64,000 nt of DNA from Bacteroidia bacterium. GTDB taxonomy: Bacteria; Bacteroidota; Bacteroidia; NS11-12g; UBA955. The position numbers were made by a program, and so were the translations under genes. The notes below the pieces were generated by a model. It did no database searches. It saw only the letters and a list, made by a program, of their open reading frames with translations, and was not told the origin of the DNA. Every line of letters starts with the position of its first letter. The stretch's first letter is position 1. Positions 18,039 to 26,892 of this stretch are shown here, one piece after another. The DNA is taken from NCBI GenBank assembly GCA_023653095.1, contig JAMNXP010000001.1:124001-188000 (forward strand), written 5' to 3'.

Positions 18039-18713
18039 ATGGATAATTTACAGGCTCAACTTACAGCCGCTTTTTTGATAAGCCTACTGCACGGATTAAT
18101 TCCCTCACATTGGTTGCCTCTAGTAGCACATGCAAAAACCCAAAAATGGGATTGGAGTACACTCTTGAGACAAACTATAGGAATTTCTACCATTCATACT
18201 TTAGGTACCGTTATGATTGGGTATCTTGTTTATCACACTGCTCACCTAAGCCACATTGGAGCGATAAGTTTATCTGAAAATAACAACTCAGATGATGCAG
18301 CTTTAGATGCTCTAGATCAACTGAGATTGAACCTGCCGTTTGATAAATTTTCGGCCGTCATTATGTTTGTTTTAGGTCTTATATTTTTATACAGGCATTA
18401 CACCCATAAGCACTTTCATTTAGACCATAAGAAATTTGGTAAAAATATGACCATAGGAATTGCACTAGCCATGTTCCTAAGTCCCTGTATGGAAATCATT
18501 GGTTATTATTTCACCCTAGCACCATTGGGTTTGGATGCTTTTTTTAAATTAAGTTTTATTTATATCATCACCACTCAAATAAGCATTACAGCAGGTGTAA
18601 TGCTATTCAATAAAGGATTGAGTAAAATCAATTCACACAAATGGGAACACAATGCAGGAATATTTAGCAGTTTGCTTATAATTGTTTCCGCATTGATGAT
18701 GTGGTTTTTTTGA
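18039..18713 (+). CDS. NicO/UreH-like polytopic membrane protein, possible metal transporter
   Basis: The 224-residue protein has about six transmembrane segments. Its motifs HGLIPSHWLP in helix 1, HTLGTVMIGY in helix 2 and SPCMEIIGYY in helix 4 recall the His/Asp-rich motifs (HALEPDH, GHT) of nickel/cobalt NicO and UreH/TauE-like carriers, and the loop between helices 3 and 4 is His-rich (HYTHKHFHLDHKK), which would suit metal binding. The Asp of the usual PDH motif is replaced by Ser, so this is a divergent member and the substrate is uncertain. It has its own promoter after the rpsA terminator. Its TGA directly abuts the stop of the convergent yhhQ-like gene. Confidence 0.6.
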   Translation: MDNLQAQLTAAFLISLLHGLIPSHWLPLVAHAKTQKWDWSTLLRQTIGISTIHTLGTVMIGYLVYHTAHLSHIGAISLSENNNSDDAALDALDQLRLNLPFDKFSAVIMFVLGLIFLYRHYTHKHFHLDHKKFGKNMTIGIALAMFLSPCMEIIGYYFTLAPLGLDAFFKLSFIYIITTQISITAGVMLFNKGLSKINSHKWEHNAGIFSSLLIIVSALMMWFF

Positions 18714-19460
18714 TTAAGCTTTTTTGCCTAAATATTTGTCAATCAGGTTGTGAATGACATATAAAAGGGGCAATAAAACGATTGCCATCCCCAATTTATA
18801 CATGTAATTGATAGTGCCTACTTGAAGTACCCAGGTAAGCGAATAGTTTCCCCCAATATAAAAGGCGATAACGAGCACAACATAGCTATCTATAAACTGA
18901 CTAACAATGGTGCTCCCTGTGGCCCTCAACCAGATCATTTTATCGTTGGTGTACCTTTTGATTCTTTCAAAGATTAATGCATCTATCAATTGTCCAATTA
19001 AAAAAGCTACCAACGACCCCACAATGATCATTAATCCCTGTCCGAATACAGCGTTAAAGGCACTCCCCATGTTTTCGATGCCCTGGGTTTTAGCCCCTTT
19101 TAGCCACCAAGTTGCCCCCTCTAATGACATGGCAAACCTCACCATGATAAATGAGTAAACCAACATAATTACTGCCAAATAAGAAAGTCTTTGCACGCCT
19201 TTTTTGCCAAAATATTCATTGATGATATCAGTAAGTATGAAAACAAATGGCCATAAGATAACACCCGCAGTCATGTCTAGGTTATAAGTGGAATCTCCCC
19301 ATTTCAAATTCAATGGTTGAATACCCAAACTTCCCTCAAGCGAAAAAATTTTAGCACCTATAAACTCCGCAATGATGGCGTTGGTCAAGAATGAAAATCC
19401 CAAGACAATAAACAGTCTATTTTTACGTTCATTGAAAGCAGTTGTTGATTCAGTTAACAT
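18714..19460 (-). CDS. yhhQ: Queuosine-precursor transporter (YhhQ/QPTR family)
   Basis: An inner-membrane protein of 248 residues with about six helices, of the former DUF165/Vut_1 family whose E. coli member imports the queuosine precursors preQ0/preQ1 for tRNA modification. Typical features are the early IAEFIGAKIF stretch, the GVILWPFVFILTDIINEYFG block at residues about 67-86, and the late Ser/Arg motif in RATGSTIVSQFIDSYV. A perfect TAGATTTG -7 element lies 7 bases before the ATG at 19460, so the leader is very short. The gene stands alone here; no preQ0 riboswitch could be seen in that short leader. Confidence 0.88.
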   Translation of the reverse strand: MLTESTTAFNERKNRLFIVLGFSFLTNAIIAEFIGAKIFSLEGSLGIQPLNLKWGDSTYNLDMTAGVILWPFVFILTDIINEYFGKKGVQRLSYLAVIMLVYSFIMVRFAMSLEGATWWLKGAKTQGIENMGSAFNAVFGQGLMIIVGSLVAFLIGQLIDALIFERIKRYTNDKMIWLRATGSTIVSQFIDSYVVLVIAFYIGGNYSLTWVLQVGTINYMYKLGMAIVLLPLLYVIHNLIDKYLGKKA

Positions 19461-19467
19461 TCGCTTT

Positions 19468-19475
19468 CAAATCTA
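19468..19475 (-). promoter_or_regulatory. -7 promoter element for yhhQ
   Basis: Minus strand reads TAGATTTG, exact TAnnTTTG, ending 7 bases before the ATG at 19460. No -33 match was found. Confidence 0.5.
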
Positions 19476-19563
19476 GTCAAATTAGACAGGTTTTAAAATG
19501 TGAATAAGCCAATTAATGCCATTAATCAATCATGTTTAATTTTACCACTGATAAACTAGTACA

Positions 19564-20586
19564 ATGAAATTTTGGTCGGCTATTCTTTGGTTTACATTCA
19601 TACTTACCCCGTTAAATGGGCAACCTTCCTCTTCATCATCCAATCAAGATTTAATAAGAATGTTGATTCAACAAGGTAAAATTGCTGATGCTAAAATTGA
19701 AATTCAAAGACAGTTAGCCGCCAATCCCAATAACCCTGAAGCACATTTCGGATTGGGACTCTGTTACATCAATTCAAAAGAATATAGCACCGCTTTAGTG
19801 TCCCTCAATAAAGCCATAAATTTAAATCCGAATTTGAAGGATGCCTATTTCTACCGGTTTTTGGCCAATATTGAAACTTCAAACTTTCAGTTTGCAATGG
19901 CTGACATCAATCAGCATTTGAAATTTTTCCCTCAAGATACCTTGGCTCATTCTCAAAAAATGAAATTAGCCATCCAAATGAGGGAGTATTATGACGCCAT
20001 TCAAGAAGGATATTGGTTGGTTGATCACAATTTCGGGGGAGATGACCTCATTCTTCAGCAGATTCAATTGCTTGAAATGCAGAAAGGTCCCAAAGAACAA
20101 ATTGCTTTTTTGAATCGAGTAATTTTGGATAACCGAGATAATCATGGCTGGTATTATCACCGAGCTCAAGCGTATTTTAATTTGGGAGAATATGAAAAGT
20201 CTTTGATTGATTTGGATAGGTTTTTAATAGCTGAACCCAAGTTCATCAATGCTTTAAAACTGAGGTTTGACAACCACTATTTTTTGAGAAATTTACCAAA
20301 ATGCGAGATTTATATTCAAGAACTCATGGATCTTGAACCTGAAAATGGCTTGTTTTACAGTGATTACGGGCACATTTTACTCCAAAAGGGGGAATGGAAC
20401 AAGGCTATCAAGAATTTTGACCAAGCCATCAAATATAAATCTGATCATTTGGGTTATGTTTACCTAGGACGAGGAATCGCCCGATTTAACCTAAATCAGA
20501 AAAAATTAGCATGCGCAGATTGGGAGAAGAGCCTACTTTTGGGTGAAACCATTTCAAAAAAATATCTAAACAACTATTGCGAGTGA
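19564..20586 (+). CDS. Exported TPR-repeat protein
   Basis: The 340-residue product starts with a signal peptide (hydrophobic residues 4-16, likely cleavage after NGQ). Most of the rest is tetratricopeptide repeats: NPEAHFGLGLCYINSKEYST near residue 60, HGWYYHRAQAYFNLGEYEKS near 195, and SDYGHILLQKGEWNKAIKNF near 265 are clear. TPRs bind other proteins, so a scaffold role in the periplasm is likely; the partner is unknown. The stop overlaps the GTG of the lytic transglycosylase gene by 4 bases (GTGA), so the two are probably translationally coupled and may act on the cell wall together. A near-consensus -7 (TAATTTTA, 19537-19544) lies 19 bases upstream. Confidence 0.75.
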   Translation: MKFWSAILWFTFILTPLNGQPSSSSSNQDLIRMLIQQGKIADAKIEIQRQLAANPNNPEAHFGLGLCYINSKEYSTALVSLNKAINLNPNLKDAYFYRFLANIETSNFQFAMADINQHLKFFPQDTLAHSQKMKLAIQMREYYDAIQEGYWLVDHNFGGDDLILQQIQLLEMQKGPKEQIAFLNRVILDNRDNHGWYYHRAQAYFNLGEYEKSLIDLDRFLIAEPKFINALKLRFDNHYFLRNLPKCEIYIQELMDLEPENGLFYSDYGHILLQKGEWNKAIKNFDQAIKYKSDHLGYVYLGRGIARFNLNQKKLACADWEKSLLLGETISKKYLNNYCE

Positions 20587-21536
20587 AAATCATTACATAT
20601 GGATTTTTGGTTTTGGGTGGATTATTCCTCCTTTCAAATGGAATTAATCCCACACAAAAAGCAAATCCTATTAACAACGATACTACATTAAATCAATCGA
20701 ACGATTTCTTTAAAACACCCGATGTAGCATTTTGGCTGAGAGATATTGAACTATCCTCAGATTCATTTTTGGTAGTTGATAAACAATCTCGAAAAGTAAT
20801 TGATGTATTGCATAAGTCACAAGTATTGAAGATCGAAACCGGCAAAAATCTTAAAGAATTGGCAAAAATTTACCATTATTTGCACAAGTTAGATTCGAAT
20901 TCTCAGGTGAAATTTGTTCGAGGACGTAAAGAGTTTTTCAACTATCCCAAAATTGAACCGCACATTGGACCAGCTGAAGTTATTTTCAAAAGCGTTGGTG
21001 TAGATTCTGCATTAGCAAGATTTATTTTGCTCATTGAAAGCCCAAGCAATCCTTCTGCAACTTCTATCTCTGGCGCTAGAGGACATTTTCAATTGATGCC
21101 ATCTGTGGCTCGAAAATACGGATTGGTAATAAACCAGTATAGAGATGACAGATTAAATTTTGAAAAATCTGCTGTTGCAGCTGCCAAATTGATGAGGCAA
21201 TATTGCATACCACAAGCCCAAAGAATTGCCTTGAGTGCTGGTATAAAGGTTGATTCATCAACAAAGACTGAATTATGGTTTAGATTATTGGTGTTGCATG
21301 TATACAATGCGGGTGCGGGCACAGTGGCAAAAGCAGTAAGAATTTATTCTGCTGATGGATTAACAGGGGAGGAGTTGATTTTTAAATTATGGAAAACGCA
21401 CGTAGGGGCATTCGGAAATAGTTCTCAGAATTATTCTCAAGTGGCTTTAGCAAGTCACTTGGCATACAATAGATATCTATCAAATAAAAAATCAGAGGTC
21501 TATTCACAATCAGACCAAAACAATTGTGCCAATTAG
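20583..21536 (+). CDS. Lytic transglycosylase, SLT domain (family 1)
   Basis: Cleaves peptidoglycan between MurNAc and GlcNAc, leaving anhydro ends. The catalytic Glu is Glu152 in LIESPSNPSATS, followed by the hallmark GARGHFQLMPS near residues 163-173 and YNAGAGTV near residue 241. GTG at 20583 is preferred to TTG at 20577 because it gives the classic GTGA stop-start overlap with the TPR gene and a well-formed signal peptide (MKIITYGFLVLGGLFLL). No lipobox Cys is seen, so it is probably periplasmic, possibly anchored by an uncleaved signal. The long N-terminal region before the SLT domain (about 110 residues) is not recognised. Confidence 0.87.
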   Translation: MKIITYGFLVLGGLFLLSNGINPTQKANPINNDTTLNQSNDFFKTPDVAFWLRDIELSSDSFLVVDKQSRKVIDVLHKSQVLKIETGKNLKELAKIYHYLHKLDSNSQVKFVRGRKEFFNYPKIEPHIGPAEVIFKSVGVDSALARFILLIESPSNPSATSISGARGHFQLMPSVARKYGLVINQYRDDRLNFEKSAVAAAKLMRQYCIPQAQRIALSAGIKVDSSTKTELWFRLLVLHVYNAGAGTVAKAVRIYSADGLTGEELIFKLWKTHVGAFGNSSQNYSQVALASHLAYNRYLSNKKSEVYSQSDQNNCAN

Positions 21537-21561
21537 CACATATCTATTTGTCATAACATTG

Positions 21562-21569
21562 TATTTTCG
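21562..21569 (+). promoter_or_regulatory. -7 element before the monoheme cytochrome c gene
   Basis: TATTTTCG, 7 of 8 positions of TAnnTTTG, 15 bases before the ATG at 21585. Confidence 0.4.
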
Positions 21570-21584
21570 TGGTAAACGTATCAT

Positions 21585-22124
21585 ATGATGAAGAGAATTA
21601 AGGAAATTAGTCAGGTTAAATTCTTTGCTTGGCTTTTGTTTTCAGCTATTTCTGTATCAACTTCCTGGGCAGCCGATGCCCAAAACGGGAAAAAATTGTA
21701 CGAGTCAAACAACTGCGGAAGTTGTCATGCTTTTAATAAGAAAATCATTGGTCCTGCACTTGCAGGTATACATGATCGACATTCGGAAGAGTGGCTGATA
21801 CAATGGATTCGTAACAATAAGAAACTTAGAGAAACGGGTGATGCCGAAGCATTGAAATTATACGCTGAATACCAGAGTTCGCCTATGAATGTGTATGAAA
21901 ATCTTTCAGCTGATGATGTTAAAGACATTGTTGCGTATATAAAACTGGAAGCCAATATAAAGGAAGAAGGTGTTATTACAAATAAAGAAGAGCCTCAAGA
22001 AGAGAGTCAATCGAACACTTATCTGACTTTTTTGGTCATTGTATTTTTTATATTGGTCTTGGTATTAACAAGAGTTAGATCTCGATCACGAAGGATTGCT
22101 CCAAAGTATGAAAATTTAAACTGA
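21585..22124 (+). CDS. Membrane-anchored monoheme cytochrome c, paralog of the ActA N-terminal module
   Basis: The 179-residue protein has a signal peptide (to about WAADAQ), a class I cytochrome c domain with the heme motif CGSCH at residues 44-48 and a later Met (SSPMNVY) as probable axial ligand, an acidic linker, one C-terminal transmembrane helix (about 146-164) and a basic tail. It is closely similar to the first part of ActA two positions downstream: over 62 aligned residues around the heme I count about 45 identities, and helix and basic tail also correspond. It should carry electrons at the periplasmic face, perhaps between complex III and an oxidase. A second ATG one codon in is possible. 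It is separated from actA by 286 bases with an inverted repeat. Confidence 0.85.
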   Translation: MMKRIKEISQVKFFAWLLFSAISVSTSWAADAQNGKKLYESNNCGSCHAFNKKIIGPALAGIHDRHSEEWLIQWIRNNKKLRETGDAEALKLYAEYQSSPMNVYENLSADDVKDIVAYIKLEANIKEEGVITNKEEPQEESQSNTYLTFLVIVFFILVLVLTRVRSRSRRIAPKYENLN

Positions 22125-22210
22125 TTGCCCTTTTTTTAAGAGGTTTTTTTATGGCGTAAAAATTACTACTTTCTTTTCTTTTGGTCGATAAACGGAATAA
22201 TAAAATGGAC

Positions 22211-22275
22211 AAAATGACCCTTAGTATGTGTAACAAAACTCACATACTAACATGTTGACATCACTGAGTCATTTT
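22211..22275. repeat. Nested inverted repeat in the cytochrome c - actA intergenic region
   Basis: The 286 bases between the cytochrome c gene and actA (22125-22410) hold no gene. Inside it a perfect 10-bp inverted repeat (TTAGTATGTG at 22221-22230, its complement at 22241-22250) is nested within an outer 8-bp repeat (AAAATGAC at 22211-22218, GTCATTTT at 22268-22275) followed by one more T. It could be a terminator for the cytochrome gene with a weak T tail, or an operator for actA. The rest of the spacer is AT-rich with two T runs near 22132-22150. Confidence 0.6.
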
Positions 22276-22372
22276 TAAGTTGTTCATTTTTAGACATATA
22301 AACCATTATTTAGAGCGATTTTAAATTGAAAACTATGTTAACAATTTATTTTCGAGGCTTGGTTTCACTTGG

Positions 22373-22380
22373 TATATTTG
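22373..22380 (+). promoter_or_regulatory. -7 promoter element of the act operon
   Basis: TATATTTG, exact TAnnTTTG; a weak TTCG at 22351-22354 lies 18 bases upstream. The element shows that codons before about 22385 cannot be translated from this transcript, supporting the ATG at 22411 for actA. Confidence 0.6.
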
Positions 22381-22410
22381 CGACGCGATACAAGTTTCGT
22401 CAAACTAGTT

Positions 22411-23721
22411 ATGAATATGAGTCGAATAAAAATGTGGGCTCTAGCAATTGGTTTCACCATTGCTTCTCCCATTTTAACTCAGGCACAACCAAATGCCGAT
22501 GAAGGAAAAAAACTCTATGAAGCCAACAACTGTGGTAGTTGCCACGCTCTTGACAAGAAAGTTGTGGGTCCAGCCTTGCGCGGGGTCCATGAGAGAAGGT
22601 CGGAGGAGTGGTTGGTAAAATGGATTAGAAACAACAAAAAGTTCAGAGAAAGTGGCGATGCTGATGCAATTGCTCTTTACAATGAATATGGCGGAGCTGC
22701 CATGAACATTTTCGAGAATTTGACTCCAGCTCAAGTTCTCGATATTGTTGAATACATTAAAACTGCTCCAGCTCCTACCGCTCCAAAGACAGATTCGCCT
22801 GTAGGAACAGTTGAACCACAAACCGATTCGTCTACCAAATACATTTTATTGATTTTGGTGGTGATTTTTGGAATCGTTTTGATGGTACTCGGTAGAGTTA
22901 AAAATACATTACGCAGAGTTGCAGCCGAAAAAGATCCTTCAGAAGGCGAATTTTTAGGAGATAACCGCAAATGGTACTTGAAGATGTTGCCATCTAAATT
23001 GGCACATATGAATCCAACCGTATTGGCAATTTTCATCACCTTGGCAGTTGCACTTCCTGGCGCATGGTATGGTTATAAATTTGCTATCACCGAAGTTGGT
23101 GTACAAAAAGGATATGCTCCGACACAACCTATTGCATTTTCACACAAATTGCACGCAGGAGAATTAAACATAGACTGTAAATATTGCCACTCTACTGTTG
23201 AAGAATCTAAGAGTGCAAGTATTCCTGCATTGAACACTTGTATGAACTGTCACAAGGGTGTACAAGCCACCGAGAAATACAACGGTGAGATTTCTCCAGA
23301 AATCAAGAAAATCTATGCAGCTTTAGATTATGATCCTCAAGCACTTCCTGGTAAAGAATACGGTAACAATCCTAAGCCAATAAGATGGGTTAGAATCCAC
23401 AACTTGCCTGATCATGCATATTTCAACCACTCACAACACGTTGTAGTAGGAAAATTGCAATGTCAAAGTTGCCACGGTCCGGTTGAAAAAATGGAAGTGG
23501 TACAACAATGGAACACCCTTCAAATGGGTTGGTGTATCGATTGTCACCGCAATACAGGTATAGATGCGGCTAACAACAATTATTATGCAGCATTGCATGA
23601 TAAAGCGGCAAAAGATTTGAAAAAGAATCAAAACAACAGCCAATATTTCGGACCTGACGGAAAAGTTAAAATCACTCCTGCAATGAATGGTGGATTGGAG
23701 TGTGCTAAGTGCCACTATTAA
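22411..23721 (+). CDS. actA: Alternative complex III subunit ActA, multiheme cytochrome c with N-terminal monoheme domain
   Basis: Part of the menaquinol:cytochrome c/oxidase oxidoreductase ACIII; ActA is its main cytochrome c subunit on the periplasmic side. From ATG 22411 the product is 436 residues with a signal peptide, a cytochrome c domain (CGSCH at 41-45), a transmembrane helix (about 138-156), a second helix (about 201-222) and a C-terminal multiheme domain with CKYCH (256), CMNCH (277), CQSCH (351), CIDCH (375) and CAKCH (431), six heme motifs in all. The open frame extends upstream to 22369, but that would place the start inside the promoter. Genes actB-F follow in order with gaps of 14-18 bases. 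The N-terminal module is duplicated as the separate gene at 21585. Confidence 0.93.
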   Translation: MNMSRIKMWALAIGFTIASPILTQAQPNADEGKKLYEANNCGSCHALDKKVVGPALRGVHERRSEEWLVKWIRNNKKFRESGDADAIALYNEYGGAAMNIFENLTPAQVLDIVEYIKTAPAPTAPKTDSPVGTVEPQTDSSTKYILLILVVIFGIVLMVLGRVKNTLRRVAAEKDPSEGEFLGDNRKWYLKMLPSKLAHMNPTVLAIFITLAVALPGAWYGYKFAITEVGVQKGYAPTQPIAFSHKLHAGELNIDCKYCHSTVEESKSASIPALNTCMNCHKGVQATEKYNGEISPEIKKIYAALDYDPQALPGKEYGNNPKPIRWVRIHNLPDHAYFNHSQHVVVGKLQCQSCHGPVEKMEVVQQWNTLQMGWCIDCHRNTGIDAANNNYYAALHDKAAKDLKKNQNNSQYFGPDGKVKITPAMNGGLECAKCHY

Positions 23722-23737
23722 AATAGAAAAACACGAA

Positions 23738-26700
23738 ATGTCAAATAATATCAAATACTGGAAAGGCGAAGAGGAATTAAACAGAGATCCTCAGTTTTTA
23801 GCTGACCAAAAACGTGAATTTGGAGAAGCATTGCCTTTAGATAAAGCATTGTCTGATGAAGGGTTTGAATTAAACTCTAATCGTCGTGACTTCTTGAAGT
23901 ACTTTGGCTTTAGCGTAACTGCAGTAGCCTTGGCTTCTTGTTATAAAACAAAAGTTAGACACGCTGTTCCCTACTTGGTGAAACCAGAAGATGTAACTCC
24001 TGGTGTTGCTAACTATTACCGCTCTACTTGTAACTCATGTTCAGTAGGTTGTGGAATAGAAGTAAAAGTGCGTGAAGGTAGACCCATTAAGCTAGACGGT
24101 AGCCCTGATTCACCTATTTCTAAAGGTGGTTTGTGTGCTATAGGACAAGCATCAATCTTATCACTATACGATACAGAAAGATTGGCTAATCCTCTAGTTA
24201 AGGGTGAAGAGAACAAAGATTGGAACTCTATCGACGGAGATATCAAAGGTAAATTGGCTAAAATGAGCGCTAGTTCGGAAGCCGTTGTGTTGATTTCAAA
24301 TTCAATTCACAGTCCTTCAACCTTAAAAACAATCGAAACCTTCACTACTACATATCCAAATGTTAAACACATCATGTATGATGCTGTATCATACAATGGT
24401 ATGTTGGAAGCCAATTTGAAGGATTTTGGTAAGCGTGCAATTCCTCATTACAATATGGGCGCTGCCAAGGTTATCGTTTCTTTTGCTGCAGATTTCTTAG
24501 GAACTTGGATTTCACCTGTTGAATTTCAACATGATTACTCAGTTAATCGTCGTCCTGAAAATAAAGACGGCATGTCTGTTCACATTCAGTTTGAAAGTAA
24601 TTTGTCAATTACCGGTACAAATGCTGACCATAGATTCCCCATGTTGGCATCTAAGGAGTTAGCATATGTAGCAACTTTATATAACTACATTGCAAAAGTT
24701 AAAGGTATCGCTCAGATTGCTGTTCCTACCAACTCTGAATTGGCGGGAAATTCAATTGAAAAAGCAGCGAAAATTTTGATTGCAAACGAAGGTAAATCTT
24801 TGGTTATCTCTGGAAGTAATTCTGTTGAAGTACAAAGAGTCATTAACGCAATCAACATGCTTTTGGGTAGCTATAACAGCACCATTGACATTCAGAATCA
24901 CTCAAATCAGTTCAAAGGCGATGATAATGCTATCCAAAATGCATTCGATGGCCTAAACAAAGGAACAATCAAAGGTGTAATTTTCTACGGAGCAAATCCT
25001 GCTTATAATCACAATAAAGATTGGGCAGCGGCTATCGCTAAAGCATCATTGTCAGTTAGCTTGTCTTCTACTAAAGACGAATCTGCTGCATCTTGTCAGT
25101 ATGTTTTACCTGATAACCATTTCTTAGAAAGTTGGGGTGATGCTGAACCAATCAAAGGACAGGTTCATTTCATACAGCCAACAATTTCGAATGTATTTAA
25201 TACCCGCCAAGCTCAAGAAACGTTATTGACTTGGTCAAATGCTTTACCAGGAAATGAAAACGATCCTTTTGCTAAGAAAGGCATTCTTTCACAGAAATTA
25301 GAAGCTGCTCCTTATTACCTATTCTTGAAAGCTTTCTGGGAAGGTAGAGTTGCTGATTTCAACAAAGTATTAGAAATTGGTTATGTGAGCACAGCAGATG
25401 CTACATCAACTCCCGCCTCTTATGCTGGCACAGTTGCTGATTTGGCTGGTGCAGTGTCTAAGTCAAATAGCAGCAATGGTATTGATTTAGTACTTTACCA
25501 ATCTGTTGGTATGCGCGATGGAGCTTCTGGAAACAACCCATGGTTGTTTGAATTACCAGATCCAGTGAGCAAGGTTTGTTGGGATAACTACGTTTCTTTA
25601 CCTAAATCTTTAGCAGTTTCTTTGGGAATTGAAAAAGATGATACAGTTAGTATTGAAATTAACGGTGTTAAACTACAGAATGTTCCTGCCATGGTTCAAC
25701 CAGGTCAATCGAACAATACCGTTGGATTGGCTGTAGGGTTCGGACATACACACGCTGGAAAAGTAGGTGGATCGATTGAAAAAGGATTCGCACCTGTAGG
25801 TGTAAATGCTTACAAATTCATGTCAGCTACCCGTTCAATGGTTGTCAATAATGTGACCATTTCAAAGGGTGATGATTCTTATCCGTTGGCACAAACTCAA
25901 ACCCACCACAGTATTGAGGGTCGTGACATTGTAAAAGAGTCAACGTTTGCTGAGTTCCAAAAGAATCCAAAAGCGGGTAACGAAAAAGCAGCTACACATA
26001 TTTACACCATTTGGGAAAAAGCGGAATACCGTAAAGATGGTTCACCCAATCACCTTTGGGGAATGGCTATCGACTTAAATGCATGTACCGGTTGCGGAGC
26101 TTGTGTTGTTAGTTGCTCTATTGAGAATAACGTTCCTGTAGTAGGTCGTGATGAGATCAGACTTCGTCGTGAAATGCATTGGATACGTATTGATAGATAC
26201 TATTCTTTTGCAAATACTCAAAAGGAAATGTTCAACGGTGCTTCTTATGTTACTGAAGAAGATAAAGTATCTGAGTTAGATGCTGTATCTACTAAGGATA
26301 CTGGATATTCTCATTGGGAAAATGTACAAGTGATTCATCAACCCATGATGTGTCAACATTGCTCTCAAGCACCTTGCGAAACGGTTTGTCCAGTATTGGC
26401 AACAACCCATTCATCTGAAGGCTTGAACCAAATGACATACAACCGTTGTATTGGAACTAAATACTGCGGAAACAACTGTCCTTACAAGGTTCGTCGTTTC
26501 AACTGGTTCCGTTATAACGACAATGATAAGTTTGATTTCCACTTCAACAATCCTTTGGGTAAAATGGTCATCAATCCTGATGTAACTGTAAGAACTCGAG
26601 GTGTAATGGAGAAATGTTCATTCTGCGTTCAGAAGATTCAAGAAGCCAAATTGAAAGTAAAACGTGAAGGCGGATCACCTCAAGACGTTAAAGTTGAAAC

Positions 26701-26875
26701 TGCTTGTCAACGCGCTTGCCCTTCTAATGCAATCGTATTTGGTGATTTACACAACGAAAACAGTGAAATCAGCAAGTTGTATAAGAATGAAAGATCATTT
26801 GGTGTGTTGGAACAGTTGAACATTCAGTCTTCTGTTAAATACATGACTAAGATTCGTAACACTCAAAACAATTAA
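23738..26875 (+). CDS. actB: Alternative complex III iron-sulfur subunit ActB
   Basis: ActB combines a molybdopterin-oxidoreductase-like domain with a ferredoxin-like domain holding several Fe-S clusters that pass electrons from ActC to ActA. From ATG 23738 it is 1045 residues. A twin-arginine motif NRRDFLKYF near residue 47 is followed by a hydrophobic stretch ending in ASC, suggesting Tat export with lipidation. The first domain keeps CNSCSVGCG near residue 97 but is not expected to bind Mo. The C-terminal part has CTGCGACVVSC near 784, CQHCSQAPCETVCP, CIGTKYCGNNCP, CSFCVQK and ACQRACPSNA: the four-cluster NrfC/PsrB pattern. The frame opens 17 codons earlier, but that start lies within the 3' end of actA. 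Confidence 0.95.
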   Translation: MSNNIKYWKGEEELNRDPQFLADQKREFGEALPLDKALSDEGFELNSNRRDFLKYFGFSVTAVALASCYKTKVRHAVPYLVKPEDVTPGVANYYRSTCNSCSVGCGIEVKVREGRPIKLDGSPDSPISKGGLCAIGQASILSLYDTERLANPLVKGEENKDWNSIDGDIKGKLAKMSASSEAVVLISNSIHSPSTLKTIETFTTTYPNVKHIMYDAVSYNGMLEANLKDFGKRAIPHYNMGAAKVIVSFAADFLGTWISPVEFQHDYSVNRRPENKDGMSVHIQFESNLSITGTNADHRFPMLASKELAYVATLYNYIAKVKGIAQIAVPTNSELAGNSIEKAAKILIANEGKSLVISGSNSVEVQRVINAINMLLGSYNSTIDIQNHSNQFKGDDNAIQNAFDGLNKGTIKGVIFYGANPAYNHNKDWAAAIAKASLSVSLSSTKDESAASCQYVLPDNHFLESWGDAEPIKGQVHFIQPTISNVFNTRQAQETLLTWSNALPGNENDPFAKKGILSQKLEAAPYYLFLKAFWEGRVADFNKVLEIGYVSTADATSTPASYAGTVADLAGAVSKSNSSNGIDLVLYQSVGMRDGASGNNPWLFELPDPVSKVCWDNYVSLPKSLAVSLGIEKDDTVSIEINGVKLQNVPAMVQPGQSNNTVGLAVGFGHTHAGKVGGSIEKGFAPVGVNAYKFMSATRSMVVNNVTISKGDDSYPLAQTQTHHSIEGRDIVKESTFAEFQKNPKAGNEKAATHIYTIWEKAEYRKDGSPNHLWGMAIDLNACTGCGACVVSCSIENNVPVVGRDEIRLRREMHWIRIDRYYSFANTQKEMFNGASYVTEEDKVSELDAVSTKDTGYSHWENVQVIHQPMMCQHCSQAPCETVCPVLATTHSSEGLNQMTYNRCIGTKYCGNNCPYKVRRFNWFRYNDNDKFDFHFNNPLGKMVINPDVTVRTRGVMEKCSFCVQKIQEAKLKVKREGGSPQDVKVETACQRACPSNAIVFGDLHNENSEISKLYKNERSFGVLEQLNIQSSVKYMTKIRNTQNN

Positions 26876-26892
26876 CCCCACAAATTAAAAAA

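Noticed and set aside
22369-22410. Upstream extension of actA
   Set aside because: It starts inside the TATATTTG promoter element and precedes a good signal peptide; ATG 22411 is preferred.
23738-26875. ActB as a molybdenum oxidoreductase
   Set aside because: Gene order and the fused four-cluster domain match ACIII ActB, whose molybdopterin-like domain is not expected to carry the cofactor.
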